A stretch of 64,000 nt of DNA from Desulfotruncus arcticus DSM 17038 (GTDB taxonomy: Bacteria > Bacillota > Desulfotomaculia > Desulfotomaculales > Desulfallaceae), in contig NZ_FOOX01000021.1 in the NCBI RefSeq assembly GCF_900113335.1, positions 1 through 64,000 of the forward strand, written 5' to 3'. Below the pieces are notes generated by a model. It did not search any database, had not been told where the DNA came from, and saw nothing but the letters and a program-made list of their open reading frames with translations. This document shows, piece after piece, positions 16,743 to 25,201 of the stretch (within the stretch, counting starts at the first letter, position 1; each line of letters starts with the position of its first letter). A program made the position numbers and the translations under genes.

Positions 16743-18299
16743 ATGGCGCCTGAATTTTTAAGCCCTGAGGATGCTGTCAAAATTATTAAAGACGATGATT
16801 TACTGGTTATCGAAGGGGCTGGCGGAGGATTGCTCGAAGCCGGTGCGCTGATTGCCGCTCTAGCGCAAAGATACAAAGCAACGCAAACACCCAAAAACTT
16901 GACTTTAGTTCATGTCTCCGGGATCGGCGACAATCATGAGTTGGGTCTGAATCAATTAGCCTTACCTGGTTTATTGAAGAGGGCTATCGGCGGTCACTGG
17001 GGGATGGCTCCCAAAATGTGCGCATTTGCCGCTAATGAGGAAGTGGAAGCTTTTAATTTACCGCAGGGGGTTTTATCTCAGTTAATGAGGGAAATTGCCG
17101 GCGGCAGGCTGGGACTGGTTACTCATGTCGGGCTGAGGACGTTTATCGATCCCCGGGTGGAAGGCGGTAAGTTAAACCAAAAGGCCAAAGAATCGGAGGT
17201 AAATCTGGTGGAGTTGATTAATATCAACGGCCAGGAAAGATTATTCTATCCCGTATTTTCGCCAAATGTGGCCTTTATCAAAGGGTCAACCGCCGATGAA
17301 AAGGGAAATATCAGTTTTGAAAAGGAACCGGCGTATTTAGAGGCCCTTTCTGTTGCCCAGGCTACTAAAAATAAGGGCGGTAAAGTTATTGTACAAGTGC
17401 AAAGAGTAGCCCAGGCCAAAAGTATAGATCCGCATTATGTGAAAATACCGGGCAATCTAGTAGATATTATAGTGGTAGACCCGGGGCAGTGGCAAACTGT
17501 GGACGGGCAGTATAACCCGGGGTTATCGGGGGAAATCAGGATACCGATCAGTTCAATTCCCCCGCTGGAACTCTCCGAAAGGAAAATCATAGCCCGCAGG
17601 GCGGCAATGGAAGTAACGCCGGGGCTGATCAATATCGGCATGGGCATGCCCGACGGGATTGCCAATGTAGCGGCGGAAGAAGGATTTTATGACCGGATTA
17701 CTTTTTGTATTGAGCAAGGTATTTATGGTGGGGTTCCCGCAGGTGGCGTGATTTTTGGCACCACTTATAACCCTGAAGTATTTATTGACGCGCCTTACCA
17801 GTTTGACTTTTTTGACGGTGGCGGCCTGGATATAGCCTGCCTTGGTATGGCTCAGGTTGATCACAAGGGTAATGTCAATGTTAGTAAAATAGGTAAACGG
17901 ATTATTGGGACCGGAGGGTTTGTCAATATCTCGCAAAACGCCAAAAAGGTTGTCTTTTGCGGCACTTTCATGGGCGGTGGATTAAAAGTAAACGTCAATG
18001 ACGGCAGTTTGCAGATTATTAACGAAGGCAAATACCAGAAATTTGTTAACGACGTTGATCAAATTACTTTTAGCGGGGAATACGCCGTATTCAGCGGGCA
18101 GCAGGTGTTATACGTTACGGAAAGAGCTGTTTTTCAATTGACTGCACAGGGTGTCGAATTAATTGAAATTGCCCCCGGCATCGATATGCACAGAGATATT
18201 TTGGACAAGTTAACTTTTAACCCCCAAATTTCATCTAATTTAAAAACTATGGATAAGTGTATTTTTAAAGAAGAACCAATGGGACTGCATGCTGATTAA
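16743..18299 (+). CDS. Family I acyl-CoA:carboxylate CoA-transferase (fused alpha-beta)
   Basis: A 518-residue single-chain enzyme resembling propionate or acetate CoA-transferase (YdiF type). The N-terminal half (to about 260) has the alpha-subunit fold, including the GGGLLEAGALIAAL and FSPNVAFIKGSTADEKGNI regions. The C-terminal half has the beta-subunit catalytic motif EQGIYGGVPAGG, whose first Glu forms the thioester intermediate. It would activate the pathway substrate by moving CoA from a donor such as acetyl-CoA, without ATP. It starts 16 bp after the acyl-CoA dehydrogenase with GGGGGG-type ribosome spacing. Confidence 0.9.
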   Translation: MAPEFLSPEDAVKIIKDDDLLVIEGAGGGLLEAGALIAALAQRYKATQTPKNLTLVHVSGIGDNHELGLNQLALPGLLKRAIGGHWGMAPKMCAFAANEEVEAFNLPQGVLSQLMREIAGGRLGLVTHVGLRTFIDPRVEGGKLNQKAKESEVNLVELININGQERLFYPVFSPNVAFIKGSTADEKGNISFEKEPAYLEALSVAQATKNKGGKVIVQVQRVAQAKSIDPHYVKIPGNLVDIIVVDPGQWQTVDGQYNPGLSGEIRIPISSIPPLELSERKIIARRAAMEVTPGLINIGMGMPDGIANVAAEEGFYDRITFCIEQGIYGGVPAGGVIFGTTYNPEVFIDAPYQFDFFDGGGLDIACLGMAQVDHKGNVNVSKIGKRIIGTGGFVNISQNAKKVVFCGTFMGGGLKVNVNDGSLQIINEGKYQKFVNDVDQITFSGEYAVFSGQQVLYVTERAVFQLTAQGVELIEIAPGIDMHRDILDKLTFNPQISSNLKTMDKCIFKEEPMGLHAD

Positions 18300-18335
18300 T
18301 TATCATGTGCTGTTATTTACCGGAGGTAGTAAGCT

Positions 18336-19337
18336 ATGAAAGCATTGGTACTAAAAGATAAGTTTAATGCCGTTATTGATGAGCATTTTCCTATGCCCGA
18401 GATTAATGACAACGAAGTGCTGATTAGGGTCGAAGCCATTGGCGTATGCGGTACGGACTTTAAGCTGTATCGAGGGGAATACGGTGATGCGTATCCATTA
18501 ATTCCCGGACATGAATTTGCGGGAATTGTGCAAGAAACAGGCCGAAGCGTGCAAGTGGTAAAGCCCGGGCAAAGGGTGACTGCCGTGCACACGGTTCCTT
18601 GCGGTTACTGCACTTATTGCTTGGAAGGACAGCATAACCAGTGCATTAACAGAACTGCTGCGGGAATATTGAATCACGGGGCTTTTGCGGAATATGTAAA
18701 GGTGCCTGTAGCCAATATCGTGCCGATCGGCGACTTATCCTTCAAAAAAGCTACCTTTGCCGAGCCTCTATCCTGTGTCATTCGAGCCGTGGAGAGGTCA
18801 AGGGCAAAGTTGGGCGAAAAAGTGCTGGTTCTAGGCACCGGCACGACCGGTCATTTATTTGCCCAAGTGCTTAAAGGTTTGGGCTGCACAGTATATATGC
18901 TGGGCAGGAATCCTTTCAAATTAAAAATTGCGCAGGATCAAGGTATTCATACATTAAATACAACAGAACTTGCCGCGGAAGCAGTTGTTGCCGATTTACT
19001 TGAACAAGTAGATATCGTAGTAGATGCTATTGGCCAACCACAGTTGGTGGAAAAGTTCGTACCGGTACTGAAGAAAGGCGGCAGGTTGATAGTTTTTGGC
19101 GTAAGCCAGGGGCAAATATCCTTTAATTATTTTGATATCTACCGCAAAGAATTGCAGATTATCGGCACCTTTGCCCAGCAGGAAAAATTCCCGCAGGCAA
19201 TAGCTATTTTAAAGAATAACGCTATTGATGCAGAAACGCTGATTACCCACGAAGGTGGTTTGGAAGAAGTAAGAGACCTGCTAAGCGGCGAAAAACCGTC
19301 TGAGTTAATTAAGTTTGTAGCTGCGATCAAGGAGTGA
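18336..19337 (+). CDS. Zinc-dependent medium-chain alcohol/polyol dehydrogenase
   Basis: A 333-residue MDR protein. The catalytic zinc ligands are the Cys in VCGTDF and the GHEFAG histidine. A structural zinc loop is present (CGYCTYCLEGQHNQC). The nucleotide-binding glycines are in VLVLGTGTTGHLFAQ. It is related to sorbitol, threonine and galactitol dehydrogenases, and would oxidise a secondary hydroxyl of a polyol or sugar acid to a ketone with NAD(P). It lies at the junction of the CoA-linked and sugar-acid modules. An aldonate oxidoreductase feeding the UxaA dehydratase is plausible but unproven. Confidence 0.87.
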   Translation: MKALVLKDKFNAVIDEHFPMPEINDNEVLIRVEAIGVCGTDFKLYRGEYGDAYPLIPGHEFAGIVQETGRSVQVVKPGQRVTAVHTVPCGYCTYCLEGQHNQCINRTAAGILNHGAFAEYVKVPVANIVPIGDLSFKKATFAEPLSCVIRAVERSRAKLGEKVLVLGTGTTGHLFAQVLKGLGCTVYMLGRNPFKLKIAQDQGIHTLNTTELAAEAVVADLLEQVDIVVDAIGQPQLVEKFVPVLKKGGRLIVFGVSQGQISFNYFDIYRKELQIIGTFAQQEKFPQAIAILKNNAIDAETLITHEGGLEEVRDLLSGEKPSELIKFVAAIKE

Positions 19338-19343
19338 GGAAAA

Positions 19344-19757
19344 GTGAAAGTTAAAACTATAGATGACGTTTACGTCGGTCAAAAAGAAGAGTTCTCCAAA
19401 ACGATCAGTGAAAATGATGTCTATTTGTTTGCCGGAATCACAGCTGATTACGCTCCTCATCATATCAATGAAGAGTTCGCCAAAACAACGGTTTACGGCA
19501 GAAGATTGGTGCATGGCATGCTTACCGCTTCCCTGCCTTCGGCGTGTACTTCCAAAATTGTCTCGCCGGGCGCTGTTTCCATGGGGCATGAATTTAGATT
19601 TTTAAAGCCCGTTTTTATTGGAGACACAATAACAGCAATTGCCGAGGTAATTGAAATTAACCAAGAGAAGAAAAGGGTTAAGATTAGGACTTATTGTACC
19701 AATCAAAACGGTGACCTGGTTTTGGACGGCACAACCCTGCAGTACATGAAGGTATGA
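19344..19757 (+). CDS. MaoC-like (R)-specific enoyl-CoA hydratase
   Basis: A 137-residue single hot-dog domain. The hydratase-2 motif is visible as the conserved Asp and His in ITADYAPHHIN, followed by VHGMLTAS. The GTG start lies 6 bp after the dehydrogenase stop, behind GGAGTGAGG. It probably hydrates a trans-2-enoyl-CoA to the (R)-3-hydroxy form, complementing the crotonase upstream. A related MaoC protein is encoded at 35518-35958. Confidence 0.87.
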   Translation: MKVKTIDDVYVGQKEEFSKTISENDVYLFAGITADYAPHHINEEFAKTTVYGRRLVHGMLTASLPSACTSKIVSPGAVSMGHEFRFLKPVFIGDTITAIAEVIEINQEKKRVKIRTYCTNQNGDLVLDGTTLQYMKV

Positions 19758-19764
19758 TCCCGGC

Positions 19765-21285
19765 ATGATCGGCACTGAAAACAGCGCAAACCCATTGCTC
19801 AGGCTGAATCCAAAGGATAATGCAGCTGTTGCTTTAAAAGACTTATTACCGGGTGAAACAATCGGCCTGGACAACCAATGCCTAAAAATTGCGGGGGCTG
19901 TACCAGCCGGACATAAAGTTGCAATAACTAAAATAAAAAAGTTTGAGCCGGTAATCAAATATGGCTGTCCAATCGGAAATGCTTTACAGGATATTAACCC
20001 TGGAGAATGGATTCATAGCCATAATTTGCGAACCGGTTTAGCGGGATTGGTTGATTATACGTATGCCCCGATTACAGATATTGAACCGGTGCATGACAAC
20101 GGGATAAAAGAAAGTTCATTTCAGGGGTATCTTAGGGAGAACGGAAAAGTAGGCATTAGGAATGAAGTTTGGGTTATCAATACAGTAGGGTGTATAAACG
20201 GGATTGCTGAGGCGATCGTGCACCAGGCCAAGTCGGAACTAAATATGGATGGGATCGACGGCATCTTTCATTACGGCCATCCCTACGGGTGTTCACAATT
20301 AGGAGCCGACCTGGAAAACACGCAGCTGATTTTGGCCAATCTGGTTGATCACCCGAATGCCGGGGGAGTATTAGTCCTGGGCTTGGGCTGTGAAAACAAC
20401 CATTTAGCGGTTTTTAAGCCATGTCTTCATCCGCTAAATGACAAGAGAGTCAAGTTTTTGAACTGTCAGGATGTCGGTAACGAAATAGCTGACGGGGTAA
20501 AGTTAATTAAAGACCTGGTAACCTATGCCCAAAAGGCAAAACGCCGGACTGTGCCTGCAAGTGAATTAATTGTTGGCCTGAAGTGCGGCGGGTCCGACGG
20601 CTTTTCCGGAATTACCGCCAATCCTTTGCTGGGAGCTTATTCAGATCTGCTGGTTGCTCAGGGTGGCACAGCGATCATGACGGAAGTTCCGGAAATGTTT
20701 GGCGCTGAAACAACGCTCCTGGCGAGAGCAGCCTCAAAAGTAGTTTTTGATCAAATGGTGGATTTGTTTAATGCCTATAAAAGCTATTACCAAGCTCATA
20801 ACCAGCCGATCTATGAAAATCCCTCACCGGGAAACAAAGAGGGGGGGATAACTACATTAGAAGAGAAGTCGCTCGGTTGTGTGCAAAAAGGCGGGTTGAG
20901 CCGGGTAAAGGACGTATTGGCCTACGGTGGCCGGGTTAAAACTCAGGGGCTAAATATCATTGCCGCGCCGGGTAACGACTCGGTAGCCTGTACGGCTTTA
21001 GCGGCTGCGGGGGCGCAGTTGATTCTATTTACCACGGGAAGGGGAACTCCTTTTGGAAGCGTTGTTCCGACAGTGAAAATATCAACCAATAAAGCATTAT
21101 TTAATAAAAAAAGCAATTGGATTGATTTTGACGCGGGCTGCCTGCTGGAGGGAATCCCGATGCCTAAACTAACCGGTGATTTGTTTGAATATGTTATGCA
21201 AGTAGCTAATGGCTCGGTTTTGACAAAAAACGAAATTAATTATTGCCGGGAAATGTCAATATTTAAAAACGGTGTGACTCTTTAA
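19765..21285 (+). CDS. UxaA-family sugar-acid dehydratase (altronate dehydratase-like)
   Basis: A 506-residue fusion of the small N-terminal SAF-like domain (about 1-95) and the large UxaA domain. Typical segments are the YLRENGKVGIRN region, GLGCENN and CGGSDGFSGITANP; conserved cysteines support a metal or iron-sulfur site. Altronate dehydratase makes 2-keto-3-deoxygluconate (KDG) from D-altronate; paralogues act on galactarate and other acids. Its product would feed the KDG kinase and KDPG aldolase encoded 2-4 kb downstream. It starts 7 bp after the MaoC gene. It is the last gene before operator 2. Confidence 0.88.
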   Translation: MIGTENSANPLLRLNPKDNAAVALKDLLPGETIGLDNQCLKIAGAVPAGHKVAITKIKKFEPVIKYGCPIGNALQDINPGEWIHSHNLRTGLAGLVDYTYAPITDIEPVHDNGIKESSFQGYLRENGKVGIRNEVWVINTVGCINGIAEAIVHQAKSELNMDGIDGIFHYGHPYGCSQLGADLENTQLILANLVDHPNAGGVLVLGLGCENNHLAVFKPCLHPLNDKRVKFLNCQDVGNEIADGVKLIKDLVTYAQKAKRRTVPASELIVGLKCGGSDGFSGITANPLLGAYSDLLVAQGGTAIMTEVPEMFGAETTLLARAASKVVFDQMVDLFNAYKSYYQAHNQPIYENPSPGNKEGGITTLEEKSLGCVQKGGLSRVKDVLAYGGRVKTQGLNIIAAPGNDSVACTALAAAGAQLILFTTGRGTPFGSVVPTVKISTNKALFNKKSNWIDFDAGCLLEGIPMPKLTGDLFEYVMQVANGSVLTKNEINYCREMSIFKNGVTL

Positions 21286-21326
21286 TAATTCAATAGCAAA
21301 AAACGTATTTTATTTTTTAACGCGCA

Positions 21327-21345
21327 TATGAAATATTATTTCATA
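21327..21345. promoter_or_regulatory. Palindromic operator, probable IclR-family site 2
   Basis: TATGAAAT (21327-21334), ATT spacer, ATTTCATA (21338-21345). The half-sites and spacing are identical to those of the palindrome at 7942-7960. The downstream half overlaps a TAATAT-like -10 element, consistent with repression by occlusion. It lies 28 bp before the gldA-like remnant and heads the IlvD/Edd-Eda-KdgK block. Confidence 0.72.
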
Positions 21346-21372
21346 ATATAAAATTAAGGAAATGAAATAAAT

Positions 21373-21630
21373 ATGAGAAGTGATTTAAGCATCCCTCCCG
21401 TCTATAAAAGGGGAGCCGGAGTTTTACAAGATGTTGGCAAGTTTTGTAAAACCAGGGCTAATAATGTATTCATAATAAGATAGGAGCTTTCACCGACAGT
21501 GGATTGCAAAAAAATTGCCGAAGTAGCCGGCAGAGCCAAAGATATGCAAAACATGCCCGTGCAAGTTACCAGCCGAATGGTGATCGATGCCATTAAACTA
21601 GTTGACCGGTTAAGTTCGGAAAATTTCTAA
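21373..21630 (+). pseudogene. Glycerol-dehydrogenase-like gene with internal deletion
   Basis: An ATG behind AAGGA begins MRSDLSIPPVYKRGAGVLQD, matching the N-terminus of iron/zinc-containing glycerol dehydrogenases (conserved GxGxL-x-x-LG pattern). After 36 codons comes an in-frame TAG (21481). The same frame then continues with the extreme C-terminus of that family (KKIAEVAGRA, NMPVQVTSRMVIDAI). Roughly 270 codons are missing between, so the gene is an in-frame deletion scar with a nonsense codon. It occupies the first position after operator 2. The original enzyme may once have belonged to the sugar-acid pathway. Confidence 0.7.
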
Positions 21631-21643
21631 CGAGGGGGTAATA

Positions 21644-23380
21644 ATGCTGCTTCGTTCCAAGGAACTAAAAAAAGTGGCCCCGGAAATTGATGCGCTAAGA
21701 CGAGGCATGGATTGGCATCAGAGTGATTTGGACAGACCCGTAATTATTATCGAGAGTACTTGCGGGTCCAGCCATCCGGGCAGTTATCATTTGAATTACC
21801 TGGTTGAAGAAGTGGAAAAAGGAGTTATCTACAACCAGGGAAAAGCAGCCAATTTTACAGTAACCGATATTTGCGACGGCATCGCCCAGGGACATGAAGG
21901 AATGAATTACTCCCTGTTATCAAGAGAAATGATGGCCGGTATGACGGAAATCCACGTGCGTGCCAATGCCGCCGACGGACTGGTGCTCATCTCGTCCTGC
22001 GATAAGGCCGTGCCCGCCCACCTGATGGTCGCCGGCCGGCTGAAGATACCGGCTATTCATGTTCCCGGAGGAACTATGCTCACAGGGCCAAACGGAATGA
22101 CGCTGGAACAGATCGGCTCCTTCGGCATGATGCACCAGAAAGGGGAAATTGCCCAAGAAGCTTTTGCCGATTTACAGGCTTCGGCCTGTCCCTCATGCGG
22201 CGCGTGTCAGTTTATGGGGACAGCCGGTACGATGCAGATCATGTCCGAGGCGCTGGGTCTGGCATTACCCGGCACGGCGGTTGCTCCTACCGCGATCAAG
22301 CCCATAAAAGAAATGGCTAGGGATGCGGGGTATCAGATTGTTGAACTGGTTGCCAAAGGAATAACGACTCGGGACATTTTAACCTACGAAGCTTTTTATA
22401 ATGCTGTTGTAATTCACGCAGCGATTTCCGGGTCCACTAACGCTCTGCTGCATTTACCGGCCATTGCCAGGGAGGCGGGGGTAGGGTTAAACGCGGATCT
22501 GTTTGACCAGGTTAACCGGAAGGTTCCTTACTTAGTCAACGTTAGGCCGGCGGGGAGGTACTCCACCGAGTATTTTTGGTATGCCGGCGGTGTTCCCGCT
22601 TTAATGCTGGAGCTGCGGGATTATCTACATTTGGATGTGTTAACCTGTACCGGCAAAACTTTAGGTGAAAATCTTGAATTAATTAAAAATTCCGGGTGGC
22701 TGGCAAGAAATAATGGTTATCTAAACAATTACGGTTTAAAACAGGAAAATATCATTCACCCGCTGGACAAACCGATTCAGCCCGAGGGCTCGATGGCCGT
22801 TCTAAAGGGTAATGTAGCTCCGGAAGGTTCGGTTGTAAAGCATTCGGCGATTAATCCGGCTATGCTTGTCCATACGGGGCCGGCCAAAGTATTCAGTGAC
22901 GAGCTGGCTGCACGGGAGGCGGTTTTATCCGGGGTAATTAAACCCGGTGATGTTGTAGTGGTCCGGTATGCCGGTCCCAAGGGCAGCGGTATGCCCGAGA
23001 TGTTTTATACCACGGAGGTAATTGCTTCCGATCCAGAGTTGGTTGCCACGACGGCAATTATTACCGATGGCCGGTTTTCAGGCGCTACCAGGGGACCTGC
23101 GGTAGGTCATATCTCACCGGAAGCTGCGGAAGGAGGCCCCATAGCTTTAATTGAACAGGACGATTTAATCAAGATGGACATTCCTAACAGAAGCATTAAC
23201 CTGGTGGGCAGCAAAGGCCGGCTAAGAAGTCAGGAGGAAATAGCGCAAATATTGGCGGAACGTAGGAAAAAATGGAAAAAGCCAGAAATAATTAACAGCT
23301 CAACAAATAAAGGTATACTGGGTATTTATAAAAAACTGGCTACTTCCGCCATGTCCGGCGGTTATATGGAGGTAGACTAA
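21644..23380 (+). CDS. IlvD/Edd-family sugar-acid dehydratase
   Basis: A 578-residue Fe-S dehydratase. The cluster cysteines are in ESTCGSSHPG, SSCDKAVPAH and CPSCGACQFMGTAGTMQ, and the conserved C-terminal Ser-rich segment TDGRFSGATRGPAVGHISPE is present. The family includes dihydroxyacid dehydratase, phosphogluconate dehydratase and aldonate dehydratases. With KDPG aldolase and KDG kinase directly downstream, an aldonate dehydratase giving KDG or its epimer is the best reading, rather than branched-chain amino-acid synthesis. The ribosome site GAGGGGGT precedes the ATG. Confidence 0.88.
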   Translation: MLLRSKELKKVAPEIDALRRGMDWHQSDLDRPVIIIESTCGSSHPGSYHLNYLVEEVEKGVIYNQGKAANFTVTDICDGIAQGHEGMNYSLLSREMMAGMTEIHVRANAADGLVLISSCDKAVPAHLMVAGRLKIPAIHVPGGTMLTGPNGMTLEQIGSFGMMHQKGEIAQEAFADLQASACPSCGACQFMGTAGTMQIMSEALGLALPGTAVAPTAIKPIKEMARDAGYQIVELVAKGITTRDILTYEAFYNAVVIHAAISGSTNALLHLPAIAREAGVGLNADLFDQVNRKVPYLVNVRPAGRYSTEYFWYAGGVPALMLELRDYLHLDVLTCTGKTLGENLELIKNSGWLARNNGYLNNYGLKQENIIHPLDKPIQPEGSMAVLKGNVAPEGSVVKHSAINPAMLVHTGPAKVFSDELAAREAVLSGVIKPGDVVVVRYAGPKGSGMPEMFYTTEVIASDPELVATTAIITDGRFSGATRGPAVGHISPEAAEGGPIALIEQDDLIKMDIPNRSINLVGSKGRLRSQEEIAQILAERRKKWKKPEIINSSTNKGILGIYKKLATSAMSGGYMEVD

Positions 23381-24025
23381 ATGAAAAAACTGGAGATTTT
23401 ACACAAAATTATCGAAAGCGGTGTCGTTGCGGTAATCAGAGCGGATAATGCGGAGAAAGCCAAGAAAATAGTAGCGGCTGTAAAAGCGGGCGGCATTTCA
23501 GCAATTGAAGTGACGATGACGGTTCCGGGAGCTATTGATGTAATTAAAGAATTAGCCAATTACAAAGACAGTGACATCGTTTTGGGGGTTGGTTCCGTTC
23601 TGGATCCGGAAACGGCAAGAGCGGCTATTTTAGCCGGAGCGGAATATGTTGTCAGCCCTCACTTAAATCCCGAGGTTATTAAACTATGTAACAGGTACCA
23701 AATACCTTGTATGGTCGGGGGTGCGACGCCAACAGAAGTTGTTGAAGCTCTTGAAGCGGGAGTGGATATTATCAAAGTGTTCCCGGGCGAAGTGGTTGGG
23801 CCTAAATTTATTAAAGCCGTTAGGGGACCTATTCCCCAGGCGCCGATGATGCCTACCGGAGGAGTGGCTCTGGATAATGTAAAAGACTGGTTTGCTGCCG
23901 GAGCAGTGGCTGTAGGAGTAGGCGGAGCATTAACAGCGGGGGCTAAAACGGGGGATTATAATTTGGTTACCGAAACAGCCCGTCAATTTGTAGCCAAATT
24001 CAAGGAAGCGACTGGTAATAAATAA
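23381..24025 (+). CDS. eda: 2-dehydro-3-deoxyphosphogluconate (KDPG/KHG) aldolase
   Basis: A 214-residue class I aldolase. The Schiff-base lysine is in VDIIKVFPGEVVGPKF; the N-terminal VVAVIRADNAEKA and the phosphate-binding PTGGVALDN are typical. It cleaves KDPG to pyruvate and glyceraldehyde-3-phosphate. The ATG directly abuts the TAA of the dehydratase gene, indicating translational coupling. The product glyceraldehyde-3-phosphate would be used by the GAPDH encoded at 27400. Confidence 0.93.
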   Translation: MKKLEILHKIIESGVVAVIRADNAEKAKKIVAAVKAGGISAIEVTMTVPGAIDVIKELANYKDSDIVLGVGSVLDPETARAAILAGAEYVVSPHLNPEVIKLCNRYQIPCMVGGATPTEVVEALEAGVDIIKVFPGEVVGPKFIKAVRGPIPQAPMMPTGGVALDNVKDWFAAGAVAVGVGGALTAGAKTGDYNLVTETARQFVAKFKEATGNK

Positions 24026-24069
24026 GCAAGATTAAAAATATAGTTTGGTGTCTTGGGAGGAGAATAGGC

Positions 24070-25095
24070 ATGAGTAAAAAAATTGTTACTTTTGGTGAAA
24101 TTATGCTGCGTTTAGCTACCCCTGGGTATCAAAGAATTACTCAGGCGTCCGATTTTGAGGTTACTTACGGCGGGGGCGAAGCTAACGTGGCGGTCTCTTT
24201 GGCCAATTATGGTTTTGAGGCGTATTTTGTAACTAAATTGCCACCAAATGAAGTTGGGGAAGCCTGTAGGAATTATATCCGTAGGTTTGGCGTTCATACC
24301 GATTACATTAATATGGGTGGCGAACGTTTGGGAATTTATTTTTTAGAAACAGGGGCGGCTCAAAGGCCCTCCAAAGTCGTTTATGACAGGGCCAATTCAG
24401 CGATATCCAAAGTCCAAAAAGGGGAATTTGATTGGGCCACTACTTTTGATGGCGCGGAATTGTTTCATTTTACAGGTATCACCCCGGCTCTTAGCGATTC
24501 AGCGGCCGAGGTTACTATGGAGGCGGTCCAGGCGGCCAAAAGTGCCGGGGTGCTGGTAAGCTGTGACCTCAATTTCCGTAAAAAACTCTGGTCGCCGGAA
24601 AAGGCCAATAAAGTGATGAGTGAACTGATGCAATATGTTGATATTGCCGTTGGTAATGAAGAAGATGCCGAAAAGGTATTTGGTATCAAGGCTGAAAATA
24701 CGGATATCCATGCGGGTAAATTGGATGATTCCGGGTATCGTGAAGTAGCTCAGAAATTAGTAGAGAAGTTTGATTTCCAAAAGGTAGCGATTACATTAAG
24801 AGAGAGTTATTCCGCTTTCGATAACGGCTGGTCTGCTTTACTGTATGACGGCAAGGAATTTTATAATTCAAGAAAATATAATATTCATGTCGTGGACAGA
24901 GTGGGGGGCGGAGATTCCTTCTGCGGCGGACTTTTATACGGATTATTGAGCGGCATGGATAATCAAACGGCTCTGAACTTCGCGGTAGCAGCATCTTGCT
25001 TAAAGCACTCCATCCCGGGAGACTTTAACCTGGTTTCCAAAGCTGAAGTTGAAAATTTAATGTCCGGTGACGGGTCCGGCCGGGTGCAAAGATAG
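24070..25095 (+). CDS. kdgK: 2-keto-3-deoxygluconate kinase (PfkB family)
   Basis: A 341-residue ribokinase-fold sugar kinase. PfkB signature 1 is near the N-terminus (YGGGEANVAVSLANYG). Signature 2 is DRVGGGDSFCGGLLYG, with the catalytic Asp in GGGDS. It phosphorylates KDG to KDPG with ATP, the step between the dehydratases and the Eda aldolase. The ribosome site TTGGGAGGAG supports the start. Its position in the block makes KDG kinase more likely than a fructokinase or other PfkB member. Confidence 0.9.
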   Translation: MSKKIVTFGEIMLRLATPGYQRITQASDFEVTYGGGEANVAVSLANYGFEAYFVTKLPPNEVGEACRNYIRRFGVHTDYINMGGERLGIYFLETGAAQRPSKVVYDRANSAISKVQKGEFDWATTFDGAELFHFTGITPALSDSAAEVTMEAVQAAKSAGVLVSCDLNFRKKLWSPEKANKVMSELMQYVDIAVGNEEDAEKVFGIKAENTDIHAGKLDDSGYREVAQKLVEKFDFQKVAITLRESYSAFDNGWSALLYDGKEFYNSRKYNIHVVDRVGGGDSFCGGLLYGLLSGMDNQTALNFAVAASCLKHSIPGDFNLVSKAEVENLMSGDGSGRVQR

Positions 25096-25105
25096 ATGGT
25101 ATAAT

Positions 25106-25171
25106 AGCAGTGGTATGGGGATGGTGAAAGGGCGGATATGGCAAAGCCCTCTCTTTCGCCCTGCCGCTGCT
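25106..25171 (+). terminator. Large intercistronic hairpin after kdgK
   Basis: An outer arm AGCAG (25106-25110) pairs with CTGCT (25167-25171). Inside, GGTGAAAG pairs with CTTTCGCC with one mismatch, and GGGC pairs with GCCC. There is no U-tract, so it is probably an mRNA-processing or attenuation hairpin between kdgK and the LarA-like gene. Confidence 0.5.
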
Positions 25172-25201
25172 GAACTTAATTAACACAAGCGAGGCATTGG
25201 A

